Below, piece by piece: positions 1 to 10,014 of a DNA stretch of 64,000 nucleotides. The stretch covers positions 124,001 to 188,000 of the forward strand of contig WHVA01000159.1 of assembly GCA_015179125.1 (NCBI GenBank), read 5' to 3'. The notes under the pieces were generated by a model that searched no databases, was not told where the DNA came from, and was given only the letters and a program-made list of their open reading frames with translations. Origin of the DNA: Gautieria morchelliformis (Eukaryota; Basidiomycota; Agaricomycetes; Gomphales; Gomphaceae). The translations under genes were made by a program, and so were the position numbers. The stretch's first letter is position 1. Each line of letters begins with the position of its first letter.

Positions 1-684
1 CTCAGGGGAGGTACAATTCCTTTAGCTATCAGGTAATCTGGCATAAAGTTACTAGGGCATTCAAGCAGGCTGCAGGTAATTGACACTTGCCAATGGACTG
101 GTATTTAAACAGAAAGGTGCACCAGGGCTCCACATCATATCGCTTGGCTTCTAAGCTTACTATGTTTTTGAGTCGATAGTAGTTGACCTCGATTGTGCCA
201 AACTCCTCAATATTCAGATCCCCACCGGTGCTGCAAGTGCCTTTTTTCTGGATCAGATGCAGGCTGCGGAGCACATATGTATGTTTGTTTGCACACGGTA
301 AACTCACCAGTTAAATCTACCGTCGAGAACTCAAATCTTTTGTGTCCATCCTTCGTCTCTTCAAGTTTCCACGTGCAGTGACAACATGAATGCAGTCTAC
401 GGTCTACTCGTAGGCCATTGACGAAGACATCAGATACAGATGCACCATTTGTGTGCGCCCCACATATGCTGAATGCCTACCAGAATGTTAACATATGTCA
501 CGCCGGAGGGATAATATACGTATCAAGGCACCTTTCCAAGCTGTGAGGCAATCCAACAAGATACGACAATTGATCCCTCCTATTCGAAAATCTCCTCGCA
601 GTATGTAGGTAGCTTCTGGCCATCTACTTCCATCCAGGATTCCGGTTCCACGTCGGGCTCGGACGCATCAGACAACTCGGACAT
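1..684 (-). pseudogene. DUF7918-like gene, copy A (broken, cut by window edge)
   Basis: Minus-strand copy of the gene that is intact at 4368-5904 and 7292-8674. The start codon (682-684), the motif WMEVDGQKLP, the exon around the GGDLNIEEFGTI motif and the FKYQSIG exon are all recognisable, so the 5' two thirds are present and the coiled-coil end lies beyond base 1. An in-frame TAG follows KLPTYCEEIFE in exon 1, where the other copies have a lysine codon, so this copy cannot make the full protein. The assignment to DUF7918 rests on the pattern of an IEVDG motif near the N-terminus and a FKYR...LQAEGIAP motif later. Function is unknown. Confidence 0.75.
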
Positions 685-1107
685 AACCGATCGTTGGGTG
701 GAAACGTTGGGCTCGGACACTTCAGACAACTCAAACGGACAATATGGATCGTTCGGCGGATAGCAAAAACGAGTGTACTGTACAGTCTGTACCGTATGAT
801 TAATAAAGGCGTAAAACAACCCAGGCGTGGGAAACTCAATTTAGGGAAGTTGTGTTCATTATTAATTTATACTCTACTGAGAAGTTGCGGGCTAGACCAA
901 GATGGATAGAGTGTGTGGGAGATACTATTTCGCAATGCCGGTGCGAGGCAGCTTTGAGTAAGACTCCAACGACGGGGTTGCACATTTTCAGTCCGCCAGC
1001 ATCCGATATATCGCAGCATGACCGGCGACCGCTTTCGCTGCGCAGGAAGCCCAGTGTGCAACCACGATGCACGATGGGTTCATACCTAGCGCACGCCCAC
1101 TCTATAC
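1..1107 (-). repeat. Repeat unit, copy A of DUF7918 cassette
   Basis: The whole segment is an inverted copy of about 3929-5250. Homology covers the coding exons and also roughly 400 bases upstream of the start codon, ending near 1107 at the shared string GAGTGGGCGTGCGC. The two arms enclose 1108-3928. Confidence 0.85.
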
Positions 1108-1570
1108 ATCTACATTCCATGCGCACCGTCGCCCAGCTTCCTTCTTCTCTGTCAAGTACTTATTGAGCTTGTCATCTTCTTCAAGTACTCTGGACACATG
1201 GACTCGGATTTCGCTGTCGACGAGACATCCATCCATAGATACCTGATGCGAAACCAAGTCCCGCCGGGTCTTCTCGATGTCTTGCTCGTATCGACTTGTT
1301 GGCAGAGGTGTCATGTGTCACAGTTCCATCCGTGGATTTCTTTGATTAGCCCCAGGAATTGATGTCGGTCTGGGCATTCGTCAAGGGCATCGAAGATGAT
1401 ATAAACGTTCTTCTCGAAAGTGCCAATGATAGAAATGAGCGTTGACGTGAGCTCTCCGGAGATGGCGATTCTTGAGCATTCTTTTTGTCAGAAAATAGCT
1501 TGGCAAGGCAGTCAAAGGTTGCGGCAGGGGTCTTGACGCTAGGTCGCATATCCCCGCTGAGCACGCATCG
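1108..1570 (-). pseudogene. NACHT/NLR-like gene relic
   Basis: Minus-strand reading gives a Walker B-like segment (VYIIFDALDEC) followed by QFLGLIKEIHGW and, after a frame change, TSRYEQDIEK and a helical tail with VHVSRVLEEDDKL. This order is that of the central part of fungal NACHT NTPases (Walker B, then the TSR sensor region). Walker A and the whole N- and C-terminal parts are missing, and at least one frameshift and a stop (HGWNCDT-stop) separate the two motif blocks. It is therefore a fragment. It abuts the DUF7918 repeat unit at about 1107. Confidence 0.7.
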
Positions 1571-2052
1571 TTAGCACGGTAGCTAGATATCCGAAGCCTA
1601 GCTGGTTGTCATGTCGGCTGTCATTCCAGTGGATAAGCATGTTCCCATATATTGGGCAATTTACCGCAGCTCGATCCTCCCTCAATCCTGATTCAGAACA
1701 GGCTCTTAGTAATCATTGATCGTGGATAGAATAATCGATGGTCTCCCTCGCGTGCCTGATCGCCACTAGGCGCTAGGCTACGATCGACGACCGTCTGCTG
1801 CCGGCCGGCCGTTTTCCCGCCGCTACGCACGATTCCTCGAGCAAAACGGACACACCGCTCGGGCTGCGCTCCGCTATAAGAACCGAGTCGCGTCACGAGG
1901 ATGTCCTGGTTCGACATGGGGTCTCTCGGTTTCTTTAGCGTGAGGAGAGGACACTTTGGAAAAACAATCATGAATGGTGCTAGTGCGACCAGGTCCGCGC
2001 AGCGGCGTCCCATGATGGACTTGTGCACTCGGAGGCCTCATAAGCAGTATGG
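1571..2052. other. Intergenic, tannase upstream region
   Basis: About 480 bases with no coding region I can support. It contains a GC-rich stretch near 1800-1820 (GCCGGCCGGCC) and presumably the tannase promoter; I see no clear TATA element. Confidence 0.5.
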
Positions 2053-3841
2053 ATGAGTCCTGGCGAGGTGTCTAGCTTTCTCCCCATGTCTCGCCTGTTT
2101 ATCGCGCTGCTATGCCTCAAGCTGTTCGCCTCAGTATCTGCGGGCAGTCCCGCTGCCCATCCTCCGCCGCCTCCGCCGCCTTCGCCCGACAAATGTGCCG
2201 CGTTGAAGACACAGCTCCGTCTTGAGAACACGACCATTCTCGCCGCGACCCACGTTGCAGCGGGCACCAATGTCACGACGCCTGGCTCATGCCAGTCGAT
2301 TGCGTTTTCTACCGTAGCCGTGTGCCGCGTGCAGGCCGTGGTCAATACGACCGCGACGTCCGCGGTCCACTTTGAGGCGTGGCTCCCCGATGTCTGGTTT
2401 GGCAGATTCCTGGGCCTCGGAAACGGCGGACTCGGCGGATGTAAGCCCTCCTAACCTTGTTATGCTTCTTTCTGCACATCAGTTTATACTCTCCAACAGG
2501 CATCGACTACGTCAACCTCGACTACGGGACGACGCTGCACTTTGCGAGCGTCGGGTCCGACAACGGGCACGATGGCAGCGACGGGCACCAGTTCCTCAAC
2601 AGCCCGGAGATCATCAACGACTTTGCGTTCCGCGCGGTCCACGTCGAGGCCGTCCTCGGCAAGCAGATCGTCGACGCCTACTACGGCACCCCGCATCGCA
2701 AGTCGTACTATCTCGGCTGCTCGACGGGCGGCCGGCAAGGCACGCAGGCGGCGCTGCTGTTCCCGGAGGACTTCGACGGCATCGTCGGCGGGAGCCCCGC
2801 CACGGACTTCAACAGCCTAAGCGGGCAGCAGGCGATACTGGGCCGGTTTGTCGGTGCGCCATCACACACGACCGACGCGTTCATACCGGCTACGCTGTGG
2901 CCTGTTATATCGAAGGAGATTTTGAGGCAATGCGACGGCCTGGATGGTCTGATGGATGGGATCATCACGGACCCGGACCAGTGCACGTTTAGACCCGAGG
3001 CACTGCTATGCTCAGCCTCTACAAAGAACACGAGTGAATGCGCTACCGCCCCGCAGGTCGCAGCGCTCAGGAATATCTACCAGCCCATCTTCGGAACGCA
3101 GGGCCAGCTTTTGTATACAAGATACGACCCCGCGGCCGAGTCTGCCGGGAATTTCATCAACATGTTCAGCGGGGACATCTTCTCCATTGCCAAGGTAAGC
3201 ACTAGCACTACGTGCCCGTGCTGGATCATGGACTTATCGAAAAATTATACGTTAGAATTGGTTCGCCTTTGCGATATTCAACGATACGGCGCACTCGTTT
3301 GATAACTTCGGTGTGGCGGACATTGAGCTTGCCAACGCCATCAACCCAGGCGGGATCACAACGTTTAACGGGGATCTCTCCGCGTTCATGAAGAGGGGAG
3401 GGAAGTTCCTCACTTACCACGGCCGCCAAGATCAGGTAACGACGCCTGATTTTTTCATACGACGCGTCACACTGACCCCCCCTCCCCCCCCGAATAGCTA
3501 ATCTCCTCCGACAACTCGCTCCGGTACTACAACCACATATCCTCGACGCTCTCTCTCCCGAACCTGGACGACTTCTACCGCCTGTTCCTGATCCCCGGCA
3601 TGGACCACTGCTCGGGCGGCCCGGGCGCGTGGGCATTCGGGCAGGGCGGGAGCGCGTCGAATGTGGTGAACGCGACCTCGCACAACATCCTCCTGGCGAT
3701 GGTGGACTGGGTGGAAAAGGGCGAGGCGCCGGATGAGATGATCGGGTCGGTGCCCGGGGGGGACAGAAGAAAGAGAGGACGCATTGCAGGTATCCGCAGA
3801 GGAGCGTTTTGCATGGGAAGGACTTTGTATGTGAGATGTGA
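2053..3841 (+). CDS. Secreted tannase / feruloyl esterase family protein
   Basis: Alpha/beta-hydrolase of the tannase/feruloyl esterase family, expected to be secreted and to cleave ester bonds of plant phenolics such as gallate or ferulate esters. The N-terminus has a hydrophobic signal peptide (RLFIALLCLKLFASVSA). Exons read as 2053-2440, 2500-3194, 3256-3435 and 3498-3841, all with GT-AG introns. The nucleophile motif is CSTGGRQG, the family Asp is expected in GRQDQ, and the His is in MDHCSGG; the Cys residues beside Ser and His fit the family CS-D-HC arrangement. The four exons sum to 1607 bases, one short of a whole number of codons. In the run of seven Gs at 3755-3761 the frame is lost, and the typical C-terminus (CRYPQRSV...C, ending at 3839-3841) is readable only in the next frame. 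As sequenced the product continues out of frame to 3920. This could be a real mutation or a homopolymer error. Confidence 0.88.
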
Positions 3842-3928
3842 ATGTATAAGTACTATGGGCGTATTTACTTTTATAAACATTGTCGTGGGTTCTCATGGAG
3901 TCTCATGTAGGGGGACCTAGATTGGTGA

Positions 3929-5930
3929 GAGAGTGGGCGTGCGCGTGTTGCTCTAGGTATGAACCCATCGTGCATCGCCGGTGGTTGTACACTGGGCTTG
4001 CTGCGCAGAGAAAAGCGGTCGCCAGTCATGCTGCGATATATCGGATGCTGGCGGACTGAAAATGTGCAACCCCGTCGTTGGAGTCTTACTCAAAGCTGCC
4101 TCGAACCGGCATTGCGAAATAGTATCTCCCACACACGCTATCCATCTTGGTCTAGCCCGCAACTTCTCAGTACTATAGAGTATAAATTAATAATGAACAC
4201 AACTCCCCTAAATTGAGTTTCCCACGCCTAGGTTGTTTTGCGCCTTTATTAATCACACGGTACAGACTGTACAGTACACTCGTTTTTGCTATCCACCAAA
4301 CGATCCATATTGTCCGTTTGAGTCGTCTGAAGTGTCCGAGCCCAACGTTTCCACCCAACGATCGAAAATGTCTGAGTCGTCGGAAGCGTCCAACTTGAAG
4401 CCCCACGTGGAAGCCTGGATTGAAGTAGATGGCCAGAAGCTACCTAAATACGGCGAGGAGACTTTCACAAAGGAGGGATCACTTGTCGTGTCTTGTTGGA
4501 TTGCCTCACAGCCTGGAAAGGTACCTTCATACCTATATTATTCCTCCGATGTGATATATGTTGACATTCTGGTAGGCGTTCAGCATATGTGGGGAACGCA
4601 GAAATGTTACATGTATATCTGATGTCTTCGTCAATGGTCTACGAGTAAAACGTACTGTGCATTCAAATTCTCATCCGGACACATGGAAACTTGAAAACAC
4701 GAATGATGGTCGCACATGCAAAAATTTTGAGTTCTCGATGGTAGATTTAACTGGTGAGTCTACTGTGTGCGCCTGTGCTCCGCAGCCTGCATCTGATCCA
4801 GAGAAAAAGACACTGGCAGCACCGGTGGGGATCTGAATATTGAGGAGTTTGGCACAATAAAGATCCACTACTATCGAGTCAAAAACATAATACTAAAATG
4901 TGAAAGGCGAGGAGTCAAAGGGTACGATGTGGGGCCTTTGGATCAGCCCGTAAGAGTTGACGAAAAGAAGAAACTGGTGGGATTCCATTCCATTGCGTAA
5001 GAAACACCTACACTGCATTTCTAAGGAACTAATTGTTAAATTTGCAGGTTGAGGGCTATTGCGGCGGAGGGCTCTGCCAAAGTGTGGCGCTGTACATGTG
5101 ACCGTATTGACCACAACGGTAGCCCCTGGTACACCTTTCTGTTTAAATACCGGTCAATTGGCAAGTGTCAATTATTTGCAGCTTGCCTGCTTGAATGCCC
5201 TAGTAACTTTATGCCAGATTACCTGCAAGCTGAAGGAATTGCACCTCCTCCGAGTGATGTAAAGCGTCAAGAATTCCCTCCTGAGGCATCTGTGCCCGAT
5301 GATAATAATACGGATCATTTATTGATGAAACTTGAAGTCCGTGATTCTTTCCATACCAGTGGTTTTCAGCTGACGGTGGGACCAGGATGAAGAACAGCAT
5401 GCACTCGAAACGTTGGAACGTCGACAGAAGAAATGGCATGAGCACGAGGAGATGTGCCAGAAAGAGGATCAAGAGCGGGAAGAAGAATTTGAGAAAAGGA
5501 GGCAGGAGCGTGAGGAAAGGTTTGACAGGGAGAGGCGGGAGAAAAGAGAGCAATATGAAAAGGAAAGGCGAGAGCGGGAGGGGAGGCATCTGGAGGAGAG
5601 GCGTGAAATGGAGGAACGATATGAAAGGGAAAAGCGGGAGCGGGAGGAGAGGGATCTGGAGGAGAGGCATGAACGGGAGGAACGATATGAAAAGGAAAGG
5701 GTGGAGCGGGAGGAGAGACATCTGAAAGAGAGGCAAAAACGGCAGGCAAAACTGGAAGAACTGGAGGAACAGTATGCGGAGAAAGCAGAGAGAGGAAAAT
5801 GGCTCAGGGCGCTCAGAACCCAGACCTCAGATCGCAGTCGCAAGCGGATCAGGCAGGAAACTATTCCCAGTGCTTTACATAGTGAGGTCATTGAGATCGA
5901 CTGAAGAATCTCCGTGGGAGGGCCAGTGGA
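3929..5930 (+). repeat. Repeat unit, copy B of DUF7918 cassette
   Basis: Direct relative of 6905-8690 and inverted relative of 1-1107. It carries about 430 bases of conserved upstream sequence, including the string CCGTCGTTGGAGTCTTACTC, and the full gene. Confidence 0.85.
4368..5904 (+). CDS. DUF7918-like protein with coiled-coil tail, copy B
   Basis: Six exons can be chained: 4368-4520, 4576-4753, 4810-4996, 5048-5160, 5218-5336 and 5386-5904. They total 1269 bases, giving 422 residues without a stop. The intron after the FKYRSI codons starts with GC instead of GT (5161-5217, GCAAGT...CCAG); using it joins the frame to YLQAEGIAPPPSD, which fits the family. The N-terminal half carries the globular DUF7918-like domain (WIEVDGQKLP, CWIASQPGK, GGDLNIEEFGTI). 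Exon 6 encodes a highly charged coiled coil built on EERREREERY-type repeats, followed by a basic stretch (SRKRIRQE) and the C-terminus VIEID. Function is not known; the charged helix and basic patch could serve nuclear targeting or oligomerisation, but that is inference. Confidence 0.75.
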
Positions 5931-6089
5931 GCTGTCTGTAGCAGAGCGTCGAAAGCTCCTAAAAAAATTGACATGTTTATCCCTGTGCGAGATTCCATCG
6001 CCGCTTTGTGGGTGTTTGGAGCTGTGTGCAAAATACGCCCAACGCCACATCGGTTAGTCACGTGACTACCACTGGCTTGTTCGGCAACG

Positions 6090-6904
6090 ATGATCACGAG
6101 CTCGCTCAGACGACGCGGCCCACTGCGAGACGACGTGAACGACGCTGATCCCATCGAGCATGACGTTGAGCCCACGACTGACACCCCGACAGCGCCTTGC
6201 ACACCGTGCCACACCCCCTCCCGTGCCCGTCCTCCGCCCATTCACCCCGGCCTTCGACGTCGCCTACTCCCCCGACGACCCCAGCGACGAGGACCCCACC
6301 CGCACCCGCTTCCGCCCGGCGGATTTCCCGGCGTGTGCAGCACACCCTCCGCGCCGCCGCAGCAACAAAAAGCATTCACTTCGCCCCCACCGCCCCCGCC
6401 GCCATTCCTCTTCGGCTCCCCCGCGCACCACGCCTCCAACACCGACTTCAGTGCCGCAGCCTCCTCCGTCCTCGCCGAGATGAACGCGCGCCTCGGCCTC
6501 ACTGGCACCGCGCACCAGGTCAGCCTCGACCTCCTGCAGCAGCAGACCCGCGGGCCAGCCAACACAGACCCCGCCCCGGACCCGCCGGCCACGCTGTGGA
6601 CGGCAACGGCCGTGACGAGCATGTTCGACCGCCGCGTGCGCGCGTTCCAGAAGATGGAGGGAGTCGGCTAGTGGTATGCGTGCCGGACGGGCACTGGCGC
6701 GTCGCCGCACGCTGCGGGGCGCAAGCGCAAGTCAGACGCGCTGGGCGACGCGTGCCCGGGCCCAACGCGCAGAGCACAACCCCACGGTCCGGACAGGGCG
6801 CATCCGCGACGCACGGAGCGCGGCGGGGCGCCGGGGACGAGCCGCGACATGCTCGCGGCCGCAGATGCCACGCATGGGGACGTGGACGGCAGGCAGATGA
6901 AGCG
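6090..6904 (+). pseudogene. Relic of a proline-rich fungal protein
   Basis: An open frame from 6090 encodes a Pro/Arg-rich region, then a conserved-looking segment FLFGSPAHHASNTDF / AAASSVLAEMNARLG and FQKMEGVG, and stops with TAG at 6669-6671. The same frame goes on after the stop with WYACRTGTG and GRKRKSDALGDACPGP, which looks like the continuation of the same protein. GC content is much higher than in the flanking repeat units. I do not recognise the function. The 3' end is lost where the DUF7918 repeat unit begins near 6905, so the gene was probably truncated by that insertion or by recombination. Confidence 0.5.
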
Positions 6905-8690
6905 CGTGGGGATAAATGTGCAATCTCGTCGTTGGAGTCTTACTCAAAGCTGCCTCGGACCGGCATGCATTGCGAAATAGTATCTCCCACACACTCTATC
7001 CGTCTTGGTTTAGCCCGCAACTCCTCAGTATTTTCCTTTAAAATTTTAAACAACACCGGCAAGTATTTCCCTCTATTGGCGAGCAGAAGAAATGTTTTTG
7101 GACAGTACTTAGAGTATAAATTAATAATCAACACAGCTTCCCTAAAGGAGTTTCCCACGCCTAGGTTATTTTACGCCTTTATTAATCATACGGTACAGTA
7201 CACTCTTTTTTGCTATCCACCGAACGATCCATATTGTCCGTTTGAGTTATCTGAAGTGTGCGAGCCCAACGTTTCCACCCAACGATCAGTTATGTCCGAG
7301 TTGTCTGATGCGTCCGAGCCCAATGTGGAACCCTGGATTGAAGTAGATGGCCAGAAGCTGCCTAAATACTGCAAGGAGATTTTCGAAAAGGAGGGATCAA
7401 TTGTCGTGTCCTGTTGGATTGCTTCACAGCCTGGAAAGGTACCTTTATACCTATATTATTCCTCCGACGTGACATATGTTAACATTCTGGTAGGTGTTCA
7501 GAATATGTGGGGAACACAGAAATGTTATGTTTATATCTGATGTCTTGATCAATGATCGGCTTGTAAACAGTAGTGTGCATTCAAGTTCTCAGAGGGACAT
7601 GTGGAAATTTGAAAAGATGGGACTTGGAAGCACGTACAAAATTTTTGAGTTTTCGAAGGTAGATTTAACTGGTGAGTCTACTGTGTGAGTGTGTGCTCCG
7701 CAGCCTGCATCTGATCCAGACAAGAAGACACTTGCAGCACCGGTGGGGATCTGAATATTGAGGAGTTTGGCACAATCAAGGTCAACTACTATGGAGTCAA
7801 AAACCTAGTAAAACATACAAGGTTAGCGGAAGCCATCGGACAGAAATCCCGACCAGTGATGGGATTCGATCCCGTTGTGTAAGAAACGCCTACACCGCAT
7901 TTCTTAGGAACTGATCGTTAAATATGCAGGTTGAGGGAACTGCAGGGCCCCGACAAAGCGTGGTACTATACGTGTTACCGTGACGGTATCCCCCGGTACA
8001 CCTTTCTGTTTAAATACCGATCAATTGGCAAGTGTCAATTAGTTACAGCCTGTTTGAATGCCCTAGTAACGTTATGCCAGATTACCTGCAAGCTGAGGGA
8101 ATTGCACCTCCTCCGAGTGATGTAAAGCGCCAAGAGTCCCCTTCTAAGGCATCTGCGCCCAATGATGATAATAAGGATGACTTATTGATTAAACTTGAAG
8201 TCAGTGATCCTATGCATACCAGTGGTTTTCAGCTGACGGTGGGACCAGTATGAAGAACATCATGCGCTCGAGATGTTGCGACGGCGACAGAAGAAGTGGC
8301 AAGAGCATGAGGAGATGTGCCAGAAACAGAGTCGAGAGCGGGAAGAATCTGAGAAAAAGAGGCAGGAGCGCGAGGAAAGGTTTGAAACGGAGAGGTGGGA
8401 GAGAAAAGAGCAATATGAAAAGGAAAGGCAGGAGCGGGAGGAGAGGCATCTGGAAGAGAGGCGTGAACGGGAGGAACGATATGAAAAGGAAAGGCGGGAG
8501 CGGGAGGACAGGCATCTGAGCGAGAGGCAAAAACGGCAGGCCAAACTGGAAGAACTGGAGGAACTGTATGCGGAGAAAGCAGAGAGAGGAAAAAGGCTTA
8601 GGGAGCTCAGATCACAGACCTCAGATCGTAGTCGAAAGCGGATCAAGCAGGAAAATGTGATTGAGATCGACTAACGGATCCCCGTGATGT
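6905..8690 (+). repeat. Repeat unit, copy C of DUF7918 cassette
   Basis: Third copy of the unit, same strand as copy B. Upstream of the start codon it holds a 77-base insertion (7031-7107) that copies A and B lack. Inside the gene it lacks part of the exon-3 segment present in copy B. Confidence 0.85.
7292..8674 (+). CDS. DUF7918-like protein with coiled-coil tail, copy C
   Basis: Six exons can be chained with the same layout as copy B: 7292-7438, 7494-7671, 7728-7878, 7930-8027, 8081-8199 and 8249-8674. They sum to 1119 bases (372 residues), with no stop. The intron at 8028-8080 again begins with GC (GCAAGT...CCAG). Landmarks are WIEVDGQKLP, CWIASQPGK, FISDVLINDRLVNSS, GGDLNIEEFGTIKV, FKYRSI/DYLQAEGIAP, a long Glu/Arg coiled coil, the basic SRKRIKQE patch and the C-terminus VIEID. 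Compared with copy B, exons 3 and 4 are shorter and the coiled coil lacks several heptads. The start at MSELSDASE was chosen because it is shared by all copies. Role unknown. Confidence 0.72.
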
Positions 8691-9273
8691 GCACCGTATG
8701 GAGTCGAGGGTCGATAGTACAAGCATGTTGCCAGTTAGCTGAGCGCCGAAAACCCTGTGCGAGATTCCATCGTCGCTAAGTTCTGGTGATTCCCGCGCCG
8801 CTTTGTGGGTGCGCTGTGTGCATTGCTGTTGTAAGTAGCGCAGTATCTAGAGACGAAGGAGTTCAGTGAATGGACAATTAACTGAGCATCTATTGCTACT
8901 ATACCTAGAGATGAAGGAGCTACAGTCATAGTGTAAGCTACCGTATGCCTCAGTATACAGGAAGGGCACGTACCTCAGCGAATGGACAATTAACTGAGGT
9001 ACTACTAACTACACGGCCAAAGGGATCTAACCCGGTCACCCGCTCGGCCGCGGTTTTAAGCCCGAATAGAAACCAGTTTCCTAGCATTTTTAACACTACA
9101 AGGCCCCTGCTTTAAAATTCTCACCTGGGGCACCGGTCCAACCTGAAAGCCGACGGCTCGCTTGCCCTTGCTAGTCTGCAGGCCTGATTTTATGTTACAT
9201 TGTAGGAGCTTTGCACCACACCTCCTACCCTCCGTTGTTAGTCCTCACCGGCACCACTCGTAGGAATTACAGC
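8691..9273. other. Intergenic with short inverted and direct repeats
   Basis: No coding region is seen. GAATGGACAATTAACTGAG occurs twice, near 8865 and 8978. The second copy sits in a small inverted repeat, TACCTCAG ... CTGAGGTA (about 8970-9002). Confidence 0.5.
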
Positions 9274-9436
9274 TGTGGAGCGAGGTCACGTGACGCAGTC
9301 GACCAATATAGTAGTCTGAGTTCGAAGGGAAACCCTATCACTTTTCCCTTCGAACTCAGGTACGTACTGTTATATACTCACTGAGCAGATAGTAATCCGA
9401 TCACTTTTCCCTTCGAACTCAGTCCTGCGCGTAACA
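9274..9436 (+). repeat. 5' LTR of copia element 1
   Basis: 163-base repeat starting TGTGG and ending GTAACA, nearly the same as 13471-13637. It carries two copies of the string CACTTTTCCCTTCGAACTCA. No matching target-site duplication is seen outside the two LTRs (ACAGC before, GTGCC after). Confidence 0.85.
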
Positions 9437-9450
9437 GGTTATGGGCCCCG
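9437..9450 (+). promoter_or_regulatory. Probable primer binding site, copia element 1
   Basis: GGTTATGGGCCCCG follows the LTR end directly. The same GGTTATGGGCC follows the presumed LTR of the copia fragment at 36723, which supports a shared priming site; the tRNA was not identified. Confidence 0.55.
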
Positions 9451-9454
9451 CGCT

Positions 9455-10000
9455 ATGATCGAAGAAAAAAATCTCAGTATGCCCAAATCGGAAACTGAAG
9501 GTCGCGCGAAAAGCGTCAAACTTACGGGCACGAATTACGATACCTGGGCAACTGAAATGCAGGAGAAACTCATAACAGTAGACGCATGGCAAATAGTCAC
9601 CAAAGACCTCGAAAGGCCGATGGACGCAAGAGAAGCCCAGAAATGGCTCCTGAAGAGGGAGAAGGCCGCTGGCATCATACTCGAATCCCTCGCTCCGACA
9701 CAATATGCCCACGTCGAGAACATCATGGAAAATCCCATTGAAATGTGGAAAAAGCTAAAGAGTAGCAACCTCAATCGAAACACTGTCGCCACAGGAAACG
9801 AAAACCTGAAGCGACAAGCGTCCCTCACGTCACCAGCAGCAGCACCACCCACGTCCAGAGAAAAATGGAATACTACAGCATGCACAGTATGCAGAAGACA
9901 AGGCCACTCAGCGGAAAAATGCCGGCTCGCTCACCCGTGCCTCAAACCAACACGAAGAAATGAGGAAACACGATTGCCGAGGAGGCAGAATGCGAAGTGA
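9455..10000 (+). pseudogene. gag: Copia element 1 gag
   Basis: Capsid-like protein of about 181 residues. It opens with the pattern typical of copia gag (VKLTGTNYDTWATEMQEKL) and ends with a CX2CX4HX4C zinc knuckle (CTVCRRQGHSAEKC). The frame closes at 9998-10000. The central capsid part is shorter than usual (a jump from KKLKSSNLNRNT to the zinc knuckle), suggesting an internal deletion. The pol region follows in another frame. Confidence 0.8.
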
Positions 10001-10014
10001 GTGAAAGAGAGCAT

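Noticed and set aside
6242..6710. Minus-strand GC-rich open frames opposite the proline-rich relic
   Set aside because: Low-complexity shadows of the plus-strand coding remnant.
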